This document shows positions 44,993 to 56,741 of a stretch of DNA of 64,000 nucleotides, in pieces. The notes under the pieces are model-generated. The model was given only the letters and a program-made list of their open reading frames with translations, did not search any database and had not been told where the DNA came from. The DNA comes from Nematostella vectensis (taxonomy: Eukaryota > Cnidaria > Anthozoa > Actiniaria > Edwardsiidae), in contig NC_064035.1 in NCBI RefSeq assembly GCF_932526225.1, forward strand, positions 10,465,296-10,529,295, given 5' to 3'. A program made the translations under genes and the position numbers. Numbering within the stretch: position 1 is the first letter of the stretch; the number at the start of each line of letters is the position of its first letter.

Positions 44993-47900
44993 ATGGCTGC
45001 ATTTATCCCGCGAGTTGTTCAAAGGAAACCCGGGAAAAGCAAGCCAAATATCGCGACAACAAAGACTAGAAAAGGGCCACAAGTGAGCAGCAGTGAAAAC
45101 AGAGTGCAAATGGTTGACTTGAGGAGTGGAAAAGATAACGTTGATAAGGAAGTTGAGGAACCAAAATGTGAACCTGGTCATGGAAGGAGGGAGGACGACG
45201 ATGATGATGTTGATGAAGAGGTTGTGTCCTTCAGTAAAAATCAAAGATGGCCGGAATATGGAGAACCAGTCTGTGTTGTATGTGGTAGATATGGTGCTTA
45301 TGTTTGTGATCAAACTGAACAGGATATTTGTAGTTTAGAGTGTAAAGCTAGGCATCTACGCGATATTGGACAACATCATAACCAAGAAGAGAGTTCAAAT
45401 GTTTATAACGAGACTGATGAATGTCAGAAAAACGAACGAGACAATTTAATATACACTGATAGCAATTATACATACAAAGAGCATCCAACGATAGCAGCGC
45501 TTACAGCGGAACAAGTAAAACAGCTACGGGATAAAATGGAAATCAAGGTGAAAGGTGAACATGTTGTTTCACCTGTACTGGAGTTCTTCCACTGTTCGTT
45601 TAATGAAAGTCTCAGTAAAAACTTATCAAATCATGGGTATCATTCACCGACTCCCATTCAAATGCAAGTACTCCCTGTACTCTTAAGTGGCCGTGATGTC
45701 ATGGTTTGTGCCAGCACTGGGTCTGGTAAGACAGCATCCTTTTTGTTACCAATGATATCAAGAATTCACCACATCACAGGTTAGTTAAAGAAAAGTAGTG
45801 TCTTTTTTTTTACTTTACTACCCATGATATCAAGAATACAGAAAGTAATGTTCTTTTTGTTGCCTACTCTATGATAGCAATAATTCGTCACATCACTGGT
45901 TAGTCACCGAAAGATTTAAGCACCTACCTCAATCATACCTGTCAACCCCAGAATATCTTGGGCTTGAGAATTTTTATGGGAGGTTGGGGGGATATACCCT
46001 TGAATTCATTTGCCGTGCTGACAGCTCACCTGCAGAATTCACTTATAGATCTTGTGCTTACGCAAGGGAATGTTTCAAAATGTCAATTTTCTATTGAATA
46101 ATTTTTTGGGGAAAAGAAAAGTGTTTTGGTGGTACTTGTTTAAAATTTTCTGCTTTTTGATATTTTACACTTTTCGATGTCTATGACTCTATACTATTTA
46201 TACTGGGCACTGGTAAAGAAAATAGTCACAAGACACTGTTTTAATCTTTGTGGTTCTTTTTCCCAGGGAAGTTGTTACCAAGTAGTCCTGAAGTAAGATT
46301 TATCTATGGATTGATTCTTGCTCCAACAAGGGAATTATGCATGCAGATTGAGAAGCAAACCAAGGAATTTGTACACGGCATGACAAACATGAGAACTGCT
46401 CTTTTAATTGGTGGTGTTCCTGTACCCCCCCAGCTCCATAGATTAAAGGTGTGTTATAAAAGAAACAGTGTAGTTAGTAGTAAATTTCCATTGACTAGTT
46501 ATTCCTATTCCTTACCTTCCATTCACAATATGAACACACCACAGGGCTTTCATTAACTTTCAGAGTAGGCGGTTGAGATTGATAAGTAGGGGGTGGAAGT
46601 CATTTTATCTTTTTAGTTCAAATAAAACTTAAGTCGACTTTAAAAATAGTAGCTGGCCCTCGGTGGAAAGGAGCTGGCGTTTCTGCCGGCTGCTGGAGCC
46701 TAATTAAACCCTTGCACCATTCACCACATGACCACAGGAACCAGGACCTTCACACATTACTGTGAGTCGACTTTAAACATGCTTTACACATGCTTTACAC
46801 ATCTGCTTTACACATGCTTTACACATGCTTTACACATGCTTTACACATATTGTGAGTCTGGACTGTATAACATGCATACACATACAGTACACAATCTGCA
46901 AAGGGAATTGTTTAAAAGATGCATTCAGTCCATACTGCACAGTTCTTCTATATGATAATCAACCTTAATCTGATTTTCTAGATGGGTGTGCAAGTTATTG
47001 TGGCAACTCCAGGTAGAATGGTTGAGATAATATCTCGTCAGGCTGTTGACCTGACACATGTCATTGGATGCGTGGTGGATGAGGTGGACACAATGCTTCA
47101 ACTGGGATTTGAACAGCAGGTATGTCTGATTGCCTAGATTTACAGTACCTTCAACCCCAAGTCAGTAATACAGCTGTAGTATTCCCCCTATAATGATTGC
47201 ACTTATACCAGTGACATACAGTACATGTCTTGTCAAGGCTGAACCACACCTCCTCTCCCCTAGGACAGACCAATAAGTACACTTCTGGCATATGCCCAGT
47301 TAAGGTCTAAGGGAAAGTTCTGTGTTTGAACAGGATGCACCAGATGAAGGGACCACAATTTTGCAGTCATCAAACCTCTATAGATTTTTATAAATACATA
47401 GCAAGAGTAGATACCCAATTATTCATGTGCTATAAAAAAGAAGGGATCGATGATTGTTTTTGGCACTCAGCCTTTGTCTTTATATAAAGTACTCATGATA
47501 TTGCCATTTTTTAGGTTCAGCAAATCTTAGAAAGACTAAGTAATAGGAGACAGACCATGCTGTTTTCAGCTACAATCCCTCCCTCCATCGAGGCCATGGC
47601 ATCTCGATTGCTGAATGCTCCAGTGTTCATATCAGCTGGTTCTCCAAGTTTGCCTACCAAAGCAGTGAAGCAGCTTATTCTCTGGGTTGAAGAAAAGTCC
47701 AAGAAAAAACAGCTGTTTTCCATTCTAAAGGACTCCAGGCATTTTAATCCCCCTGCTGTAGTCTTTGTGGAGTCCAAACTTGGTGCTGACATGTTAGCTG
47801 AAGCTGTATCCAAGGTACCATACTGTACAGTATATTGCATTTGGCATGTAGTACCTAGTTATTATCATCTCAATTTGTTATTACCTTTATCTGATGATAA

Positions 47901-49537
47901 AATTAAATGTAATAATAGTATTTATACAGTGATTTTATGCAGTATCAGCCATGCTCTAAATGCTTCACATTCACATCTTGATACTGCACATATTAAGAAT
48001 GGCCCAAAGAGCTGAGAAACACAAGCTGCTAGTCAGCCCACAAATTCAGTGCCAAGAAACAAAAATACACTCTCCACGTCTCAACCAGGAATCAAACCCA
48101 TTTCAGTAATAGGCCCCATACCCTGCTTGCTAACCCACCGGGCCACCTGAGGTTAGAGACCCAATAACCTGACGTGCTAACCCACTGGGCCACCTGAGGT
48201 TAGAGGCCCAATAACCTGACCTGCTAACACACTGGGCCACCTGAGGTTAGAGGCCCAATAACCTGATGTGCTAACCCACTGGGCCACCTGAGGTTAGAGG
48301 CCCAATAACCTGACCTGCTAACACACTGGGCCACCTGAGGTTAGAGGCCCAATAACCTGACGTGCTAACACACTGGGCCACCTGAGGTTAGAGGCCCAAT
48401 AACCTGACCTGCTAACACACTGGGCAACCTGAGGTTAGAGGCCCAATAACCTGATGTGCTAACACACTGGGCCACCTGTGATGAGAGGCCCAATAACCTG
48501 ATGTTCTAGCAAACTGGGCCACCTGTGGTGAGAGCCCTCATACCCTGATGCAGTAACCCTTTGGGCTGCCTGTGGTGAGAGGTCCTTTACCCTGACATGC
48601 TAGCACACTGGGCCACCTGTGGTGGTAGGCCCCATACCGTGATGCAATAAACCATTGGGCTGCCTGTGTTGGGAGGCCCAATACCCTGATGCTCTAACAC
48701 ATTGGATCACCTGTGGTGAGATATATATGCTGATCATTAACCCATCAGGCTGCCTGTGATTCACTCTGCTGTGACCAAATCAGTGAATAATGATGTTGCT
48801 GGTCCTTTTACTGGTTTTGCATCAGGTATGCCATATAAAGTGCTTGTCCATGCATGGTGACAAACCCCAGGCTGAGAGGGCTCAGATACTGCAAGACTTC
48901 CTGGCAGGGGAGTGCCCACTTGTTGTCAGCACCGCTGTGCTCGGTAGAGGTGTCGACCTTCTTAACATCAGACAGGTACATAGCAGAGAGCTACAGCACG
49001 GACGTTTTGGATGAGGGATGGCAACCGGGATATTTGTTTTTAATGGTATAGCAATGCTAACAGGTTTCTTATACAAGTGATGTCACAGATAGTCTGCTTT
49101 CTAGGCTTGATCAAATCTTTCCTAAGGAGAAATTTGTTAAACTTACATCTGCAGTCTTTCTACTGTGGATGTGTTCCTATGACTTCTTGTGTGAAATATT
49201 GATTCATCCTTATATATGTACCTCCCCTCAGGTAATTAACTTCGATATGCCCCCTACATATGAAGAGTATGTGCACCAGATTGGGCGGGCTGGACGGCTT
49301 GGGGCTACTGGCTGGTCTATATCCTTTATCAATAATGCCAGCAAAGGGCTCTTCCTTCAGCTGATCAACAAACTTCAGCCTATGGGAGTCAAGCTGCCTG
49401 ATGAGCTTACCCGGTCTGCGCATGTGCTTGACGAAAGATGCAGAGCAAGCAACAGCAGGAAACGGGCAGAGAAAGATGAGATCGTGAACCAGTCAAACCT
49501 GATGGACCTCATTGTCAAGCGCAAGAAGAACAAATAG
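44993..49537 (+). CDS. DDX59: DEAD-box RNA helicase DDX59 with HIT zinc finger
   Basis: ATP-dependent RNA helicase. Six exons: 44993-45779, 46267-46448, 46982-47119, 47515-47814, 48826-48975, 49232-49537; phase closes, giving 620 aa (human 619). A zf-HIT domain sits at about residues 94-121 (CVVCGRYGAYVCDQTEQDIC). Helicase core: the Q motif ending SPTPIQMQVLP, Walker A ASTGSGKT, motif Ia APTRELCMQ, TPGRMVE, motif II reading DEVD in place of DEAD, LFSATIPPS for motif III, VVSTAVLGRGVDL, and motif VI HQIGRAGRLGATG. The start MAAFIPRVV was preferred to an in-frame ATG at 44879, which lies inside the METTL25 first exon. Intron 4 contains a SINE and its derived minisatellite. Possible AATAAA at 50267. 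Confidence 0.96.
45934..46140 (+). repeat. Fragment of the CATACCTGTCAACC repeat
   Basis: Begins CATACCTGTCAACCCC and continues through CTTGGGCTTGAGAATTTTTA and a G-rich stretch as in the SNF8 intron element at 34307. It also shares TAGATCTTGTGC/TAGATCTTGCATG. No matching right terminus seen. Confidence 0.5.
46779..46849. repeat. 11-bp tandem repeat in DDX59 intron 2
   Basis: Unit ATGCTTTACAC, about six copies with one spacer irregularity near 46801. The array is bracketed by TGTGAGTC on each side (46761 and 46851). Confidence 0.85.
48010..48130 (-). mobile_element. tRNA-derived SINE, minus orientation
   Basis: Reverse complement reads AGGTGGCCCGGTGGGTTAGC (A-box-like, as in TGGCNNAGTGG) and, about 50 bases on, GGGTTTGATTCCTGG (B box GGTTYGATTCC). 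This is the spacing and order of an internal polymerase III promoter. The body runs toward lower coordinates. It lies in DDX59 intron 4. The acceptor and anticodon stems do not close, so it is not a functional tRNA. Confidence 0.6.
48114..48770. repeat. 47-bp minisatellite derived from a SINE head
   Basis: About 14 units of the form CCCAATAACCTGACGTGCTA + ACCCACTGGGCCACCTGAGGTTAGAGG. Units are nearly identical from 48150 to 48480 and increasingly degenerate to 48770. The first unit is continuous with the A-box end of the SINE at 48010-48130, and every unit carries the CTGGGCCACCT A-box core. Confidence 0.92.
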
Positions 49538-51714
49538 AGCCTCAAGGCGTTTCGGTTAGTGCCCAAAATTAGGTTAGAACGCAAACCAAGTTTATTTACT
49601 GCGCAAACTAAGGTTGTTTTACATAAAGTTCCGAAGGCTATTTGTCTCTTGATTGCATGTTGGTCCGGTGGTAAAGTGCCTGAGTGCCTGGAGCAGGCCC
49701 GTGCCCAGGATTTGTCTTGAGTGGGGATGGGGGGGGGGGGGGGGGGGGGGGGGTTGTGCGAAAGCCGAAACAATTTTCTTTGGGGGGTGGGTGGGTTAAA
49801 TTTTCTGATAAGAATCTGACCACTCCGAAAGAACAAAAAGGGATTTTTGTAGTATCTCCACGGCACGGTTATAATCGGTTCTACATTAAATTTTAGATTT
49901 ATAACATACCATAGTGACTTAGAATGCCTCTTTTAATCTAATTCGCTTATGCTTTTTAGTTTTGTCTCCTAATAGCACGTCTTTGCGTACCGGAAGTGGA
50001 CCTTTCGCCGTTGTACACACCCTGCATCCCCGCCCCTCCCCCCGGGCCTGTGGAGTTATTTAGGTATACATTAATATTTTGGTTTAGAAAAATTAAACTT
50101 GCGAGCTCGTTATAGGTGAACATATAGCGTGCGAATATCGCGTTATACATAAGTTCGTTTTTTTTTCATGGTTCACTGACCGTCTAAGCACTTTTCGTGC
50201 TTTGCCGACTATAAATTGAGGTGACACACTGTTTGCCTGGCCATACCACCAGCTGGTGAGATACTCAATAAATCAATCATTCCTAATTCTGTCAAAGAAA
50301 CCTGACACGATTTTTTTTCTACTTTGAAATCGAAACTTTTTTAACACTTTTTTGATTGACAAATATTTATCTTTCCTGTCCTCTGATAGTCCTGGATAAA
50401 GCTATGATTATATGACCATATATATAGCTTTTGTTCTTTTGTGCACTTAGCATTTGATTTTTTGCTCAGCAAGGGACGGGATTCAGAAGGGATCTCTGCT
50501 TTTCTCATCGGGCTCTAACCAGTGCAGTCCGATAAACATCGCGAAAAAGGAGTATTCTAGCTCTGTCAGAGTGTTTATTTTTGTAAAACCCGTGAAAGAC
50601 TTTTTAGTTTATTTAGTACTTATACACTGTAATGTCTTTGTTCTCTTTTATTCTGGCTTGACTATTACACTTTAACAATTACATTTTGTTCCACGGGATT
50701 TTGAAAACCACTCTACCTGTTGTTCTTTCCAAAAAGCATTTCAAAACAATTGATTGTTTGAGCAAATTGGTGTTTTTATGTTATTTTTTACTTATTTGTT
50801 TGACGATTCCGAGGTACGTGATAAGGTGTCTTCCTTAAATTAGGGCGCTTCCATAGATGCGATTGAGTGGAAGTGAAATAAAACCCTCCACTTTTCTTAG
50901 AAACTCTTACCGTACCGGAGAATATGGAAAAATATGGACTGGCATTTCTCTGCTTAAGCCGTTAACAAATAATTCTGATTACGAGAATACAATAAATTAC
51001 TGTTTCCATATTTTTGATTTGTCCTTATTTGGTGATTCTACTAAAAAAAATATTTTTAGTTTGAATTCGTTATTAACAAGTTTTTTTTTTTGTTAAAGTG
51101 TTGGCGATTGATAAAGAAATGTTCTCCGGTATTTGAAAAAAGTAATAAGAAACTCTACATTTTATCGGTTGGTTCACGGTTTTGTATTTGATTTGTCGTA
51201 CATTGACGTGCTCAACTACAGGTGAAGTGGAAGCGTGGTGCTTCATCGATATTCAGTATTGTTATTCAAAAAACATTAATTACATGTGTGCACAAAAAGT
51301 TACAGCTATGAAACGACAACCAATCACTCGATACCAGAATAAAAAAACTTCATGACTGCCCAAAAAATGACACGCTTTTATGATTCTACTCATCAACTAA
51401 GACTGGTTTCCGCTAGGATATCGTCAAAGAGTAAAAACTGTTCTCTAACTTCGCCTGCATCGCTAGCTATTGAAATATATTTTTTTTAATAACAAGCTAT
51501 GAAGGTGTTGAGTTTGGTGAGTGTTTTGTTTTGTGTTTTGGTTAATGAATTGGGGGTGGGGCGATAGAAATCGCGGTTGGAACGTTGTAATTCAAGTGAA
51601 GTGATCTCGTCCGCTGGCCTTGTCCCTTCGTAGTCGTGATACAGCCCTCTGCCTCATCTCCTGGGATTCATAGCACTTTAAGACTGACTTTTGGCGGCAC
51701 GAGGAATCACCGGA
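49538..51714. other. DDX59 3' flank with MITE-related sequence
   Basis: A CAGGCCCGTGCCCAGGATTT terminus at 49694 and CCCCCCGGGCCTG at 50039-50051 bracket an element related to the 17292-17380 MITE, containing a poly-G run at 49730-49753. The rest is AT-rich and without recognised genes; short ORFs at 50454 and 50857 look random. Confidence 0.5.
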
Positions 51715-52501
51715 ATGGCCACCGTTCGTGTGGGGAAATCCACAGGTATGTTTCCGAGCAGCTGGTCTTTTTTTTCTTTGTCTAAGTGCGTTGTTGCCGA
51801 AAGGAATGGCTCTTGAGGATCGGCTCAGCCGTGTGATTTGTCAAGTATCAATTTATCTGGCTATAAGTATCTTTCCCAGATTTCTCTTTACTGTTATTCC
51901 CCCTCAATTCTTTACCTGGTCATAGCTCTTTGACAACTGTTTCTATAGGCGAGGCATTGTTATCTTTTGTTGTTGCTTTGAATTTCCGTATCATAGCTTA
52001 CGGTATACATGATTTTTTATTCGTATTATAGCTTTCGCTTTTTCAAATCTTTCCTTTATTCCTTTTTTTGAGAAATCAATTATTCAAATCTGTATATTTG
52101 ACCACAATGTCGTAATCCTAAAACGACTTTATTTAAAGTTCCCAATTTTCGTGACGCCACGTGCTAATAGAACAACAGGACTACTGTACTCGAGAGTTGT
52201 TGTGCTGCATTTCAAGTATTCCCACTTCACACTTGAAATCTCATTCGTCATCTTCTCGAAAACAACAGAGCGCGCGTCCTTTTAAGACCCCGATAATTCA
52301 TTTTGTTTACTTTGGATTTTGAAAAAGAAAGGAGTATGGCTTAAGAGATGTTAAGTGGTTTCAATTTAATTAAGTCAAGGGGAAGTTTCAATTTGCGCTT
52401 CGTCTTCTTATCAGCTGTGTCCCCGGCAGGTTTCAGTGATACCGGAAACAGAGATTTTCCCGCTACAAACGAAATTGTGAAAAAAATGAGGAATAGTGCG
52501 G
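51715..52501 (+). CDS. Candidate 5' coding exons of an unidentified gene (partial)
   Basis: Exon 51715-51745 starts ATG in a GGAATGG context, reads MATVRVGKST and ends in phase 1 at a GTATGT donor. A second segment (acceptor at 52414 or 52429, same frame either way; end 52501 at a GTATGA donor) continues in frame as AVSPAGFSDTGNRDFPATNE then IVKKMRNSA, again phase 1. The two exons are frame-compatible and have good splice signals. I recognise no domain, and no later exon was found up to 64 kb. It could be the start of a gene with long introns or a chance join. Confidence 0.35.
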
Positions 52502-55500
52502 GTATGAGTTAGTCCATGAACAGCCAAAGAACACTCGCTTTTACAATAATCTTTTTTAGAAAAATAGGTTAAGAATAGATAGTTCAAGTATGACTAATAA
52601 AAAAAATATAAACTTTCCAAATGAAAATGATTAGAGTATAATAATGCAAATATTAAATATTAAAATCTAAATGATTCCAACCGATTGTATAAAATAATTT
52701 ATTCCAAACTGACCTACTTTTATTAAAGATTTTTCTTAGAAAAAATAGGGACAAACGTGAATCTTACACATTAATGTTTAATAATTTTGGCAATTTTGCC
52801 GTTTGAGGCAGACCTTATAGTTTTTGAAAAATAGCTATTTAAAAAATTCCTGTGACTCAAACTAAATCTTACGCAACAACTTTTTCTGGCTTTTATTGCT
52901 AAGTCTCAAGTGCACATTAGATGCTCCTGTACGGACATGATCTGTTGTGGTGGCGGTAGATGACTTTGAAAAAAAATTTCCGCTAGGCCTAAAGCAATTA
53001 CTAAATTCATTATATTCTACCTCTGAAATCTTCTGGGTATTTGTTTATTTTTCTCCTAACACGCACAGTTTTTAATAAATAGCAATATTCAATCTTTATT
53101 TTACTCGGAGTTTATTCGAGATCTGTGGTTTAGCTCAGTTATCTGCGGGAATTGAATTTTTACGGCGATGTAATTCAGTCCTTTATGACTGGCAAAAGTG
53201 CGTAACAAACGCTTACCCAAGGCTGTAAACGTGTACCACAGGCTAACCGGTTCGCTACGCATGAGGCTTATGTATGCGTGCTTACCTTCTAAGTAAAAAG
53301 TTCCTTCAAACTCTCGTAATGATAGCTTGCACATCTGCGCATGCATTAAATCCAGGCGCGTACACAGGGGGGTGCATTGTTATAGTCTCATATCCCCCTG
53401 TGTCATTTAAAAACAGTATTAACGAGTCCATCTTATGTTTTGCTGTTAATCCGAGAGTGACTGCATCACGCCACTTGATTCCCACTGGCGATAAGGCTCA
53501 TTCTGCTGACATGGACTATAGAACTTAAGGGTATAATATCCACGCATATCCGTGTTATTCATAATGTAATGCCTTTTACTGACGCGCTTAGAAGAGCGTC
53601 TCTTGTTAATACCTTGAACCCCGGGATAACATACTTTTTAAGTCACATATCTGTCGACAAATACGTCTGAGCCGTGTGGCATTAATTTGCGTAAAAGGAG
53701 TTTAACAAGTGAATGTATTGAATATGATGATCACGGATATTAGCTTTTCTACAAAGGACATAGACATACAATGACCGCTTGCCTAGATCGGAATAAAATC
53801 CTTGAAGTTATCGTTATTGCTTTATTAAGATTTGTCACTATAAATCACTTTTGTATTTTCTGTTTTCAAAACACGTCGTTTAATTGGTTCTCATTGGCTT
53901 GTAGTTTTGACAACGTTTGCATATATTTTAATAAAATTGTAAATAAGACTAAATCGTATACTTTTGCTGCGACGAAATAGTTGTTTTTCTTTATAGTTCA
54001 AAGTATGCATATACAAAAGCAAAGCTTCACAAAAAAAAATTAACAGTCACTGTTGAGAGATCATTCCACATTTTTCCAAGTAACAGGTTAAGAGCATAAT
54101 AAATGAATTTACGCCTATCTCCATGTGAATGCGCCCACCAATATACACCCTAGATAGTAATACTAGATTAATGGTTGTATACATTCGCCGTTTATTGTAA
54201 TGGTGTTACTATGTGCTTTGCGAAATAAACAGTTTGAATTGAGTTTCTATAGGTCTTCGCTGTCTGTTCTGTTAAGTACATAACTCCGCCTTTCTAAGCT
54301 CTATATTCCCACCGGATGAAGGCGCAGGGTAATAAAAATCAGCACGGTGGTATTCATGAGTAGTATGCGAGCGCTTACTCTCTCGCCAATGCTGATAACG
54401 AGTTGTCACAGTCACGTCTTTAATGCACGAGGAACGGATTTACTTTGCGCTGCAATTCAAACTATTACTGTTAAGACTTTGAAGGGAATTTGAGGTCAAG
54501 GTAGCAGAGCTTGGAAATCGAATCAACGGTGAGTTAAGCGTGTTTTAGTGCTGTATAGTGGGAATGGGGAATTTCCGTTTTAAGTATTGGAAAAACAAAC
54601 AGTTAGTTTAATTTGTCACAAATGTCAACGCTTACTCAAAACTAGACGTTTAAAAAGTGAGTGGAAACAACTTTTAAAGCCGAGGTGTGCTTGTTCAAAA
54701 AGCTTGTTCAAAAAGAAGGCCAATTTGTTTGGATGTCTTTTCGCTTTTTGCATTGAAAAAAATTGCGATGGAGAGATTTGCATAGGTTTTTTGACACAGG
54801 AACTAAAACAAAAACTGAAAAAAAAAATTTCAATGGAATTTTGTAAAAGGCCATCCTTAAATTGTAGTCTGGGTTGAAGATGTTGATAATGCACATTAGG
54901 CCAAAATGACGTGTTATTGCAACACCATCTTTCAAAACAAACCGACAAAAAGCACTTTCGTATTTAAGAGGAAATTACCCAACAACAGAAAATAATAGTA
55001 GTATTTTCTTAAGTTGTTCTTTCCTCGTTTACACTATCCGGCTAACCAACCTGATAAATGTATTGATCTTATACACTGTAAATCATAAAACGCATTGCTT
55101 TATATTGGTACTATTATACTGGGTATTCTGTGTTGTGTTGACTAGAAATCATGCTATTACATCTGAGAGACGATTTTGTTTTCAATGCAACCTTTACATA
55201 TCAATTACGTGAGAAAATGTAAAACAGTAAACCCGACCTTTTCATTCTTTTACCCTAAATGTCACTTTCGTTTTTAAATAATTGCGAATAATAGGGTGTT
55301 TATTATGATGCAAGCGTAACGCATGAAGAGGAAAGAATTTTGCTAGCAGCATTTATAATTCCACTGATGGCCACTATGATCACAGGCTAGATACAATACT
55401 GTTTCTCTCGCTATTAATACCTTAGCCTTGCGCACGGCGATGATAGCACAGTCATAATGAGTGTTCTAACTGGCGATAAAAACGCGCCAATTGACTTTTC

Positions 55501-56611
55501 ACCATTTCTCTACAATCTTTTGCATTATCGCCACTTTTAGAACTACTGCCCGACAATTAGCGACTTTTCAATAAAATCCCACGACGTGGAAATAACGTTT
55601 TACGTTCAGCTTTCTAAACAAACCAATCTTGTCAAAAGGTGTAATTTTGTTCAGTGAGAGCATTTACAGGAAATCGCTTTGTATATCTATGACAGTCTGA
55701 AGCTGCTGTATGCGCCTCGGGGCATCGGGATGATTGTAGATCAGCGGCCATTCTTTGTCTTTCGCTGCTTTCACACTGGCATGACAGACTGCGTGGCGCC
55801 TGCGCGATATTAGAGGACTGGGCACGAGTTAGCAGCTGGCTGGTATTTCACTACACCACGCATGCGCCGTAGCAATTAAGACATTGTTTTGTGTAGCTGG
55901 CGCCCACCTTATAAAGACTTTGAATGATATATGAAACCGAGTAGAGGGACATCGTTTTAAACCTGATAACCAGTCGTCAATCTCAAACGGAGAATGTTTC
56001 TGACAAATCAGTCAATACGTGATACCCAGTGCTAATGTAACGAAGCGAGTGGATGTTGATCAGGCGATTATCAGATAGAAATCTGTTTTATTTTCTCCCT
56101 TGTTGTGCATGACACCGTCACATGATCGTAACGCACCATGAATTTGGATCACCCCTCCCCTCCAAGACTATACTAGCGACCTCAATACTCGATAATCCAA
56201 TGTGCCAGAAAGCACGCCGAGCGCCAAAACCTACCTGAGTTTGGACCGACCTCTGGTGGTTCCTGTTGCTTGGCTCGACCTCCAGTGGTCCCTATTGCCC
56301 GTGGTCGGAGACCCGGCGGTCTTTGCGGGCGCACCGAAACCTACCGCGTGCAGCGTCCAGCCGTATGCTTACCATTTGCTTTGCTTGAGCGTTAGTAGAA
56401 CCATCCTTTGGCACCCAGTGCGTCGAGGTCACCGGCGCGAGAACCAGGCGGTACAAGGCCGATGGAGGGGAAGGGGGTAGGAGAGAAGAGAAAAGACGAG
56501 AAGACGTCTCACTCCTTTCTCTTCTCCTTCGCCCCTGACCGCGACGCCCTGGGTACCCGAGGATGCGGTAGAATCAGGAAAGGGTATGGCGCGAACATGA
56601 CACGCGAACAT

Positions 56612-56741
56612 GACACGACCTACGGTAGCTCACTTGCGGTTGCTAATACCCTCAGAAGTAAATGGAAAGGGTGTGTAGTGAACACGACCTGCGGTAGCTC
56701 CCCTTGCGCTTGCCAATACCCTCAGAAGTAACAGGAAAGGC
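56612..56741 (+). repeat. Tandem duplication of about 60 bp in a GC-rich island
   Basis: Copies 56612-56671 and 56681-56741 share ACACGACCT-CGGTAGCTC, CTTGCG-TTGC and AATACCCTCAGAAGTAA, with GGAAAGG after both. Divergence is roughly 10-15 percent. The surrounding 56160-56760 segment is clearly richer in G+C than its neighbours. Confidence 0.8.
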
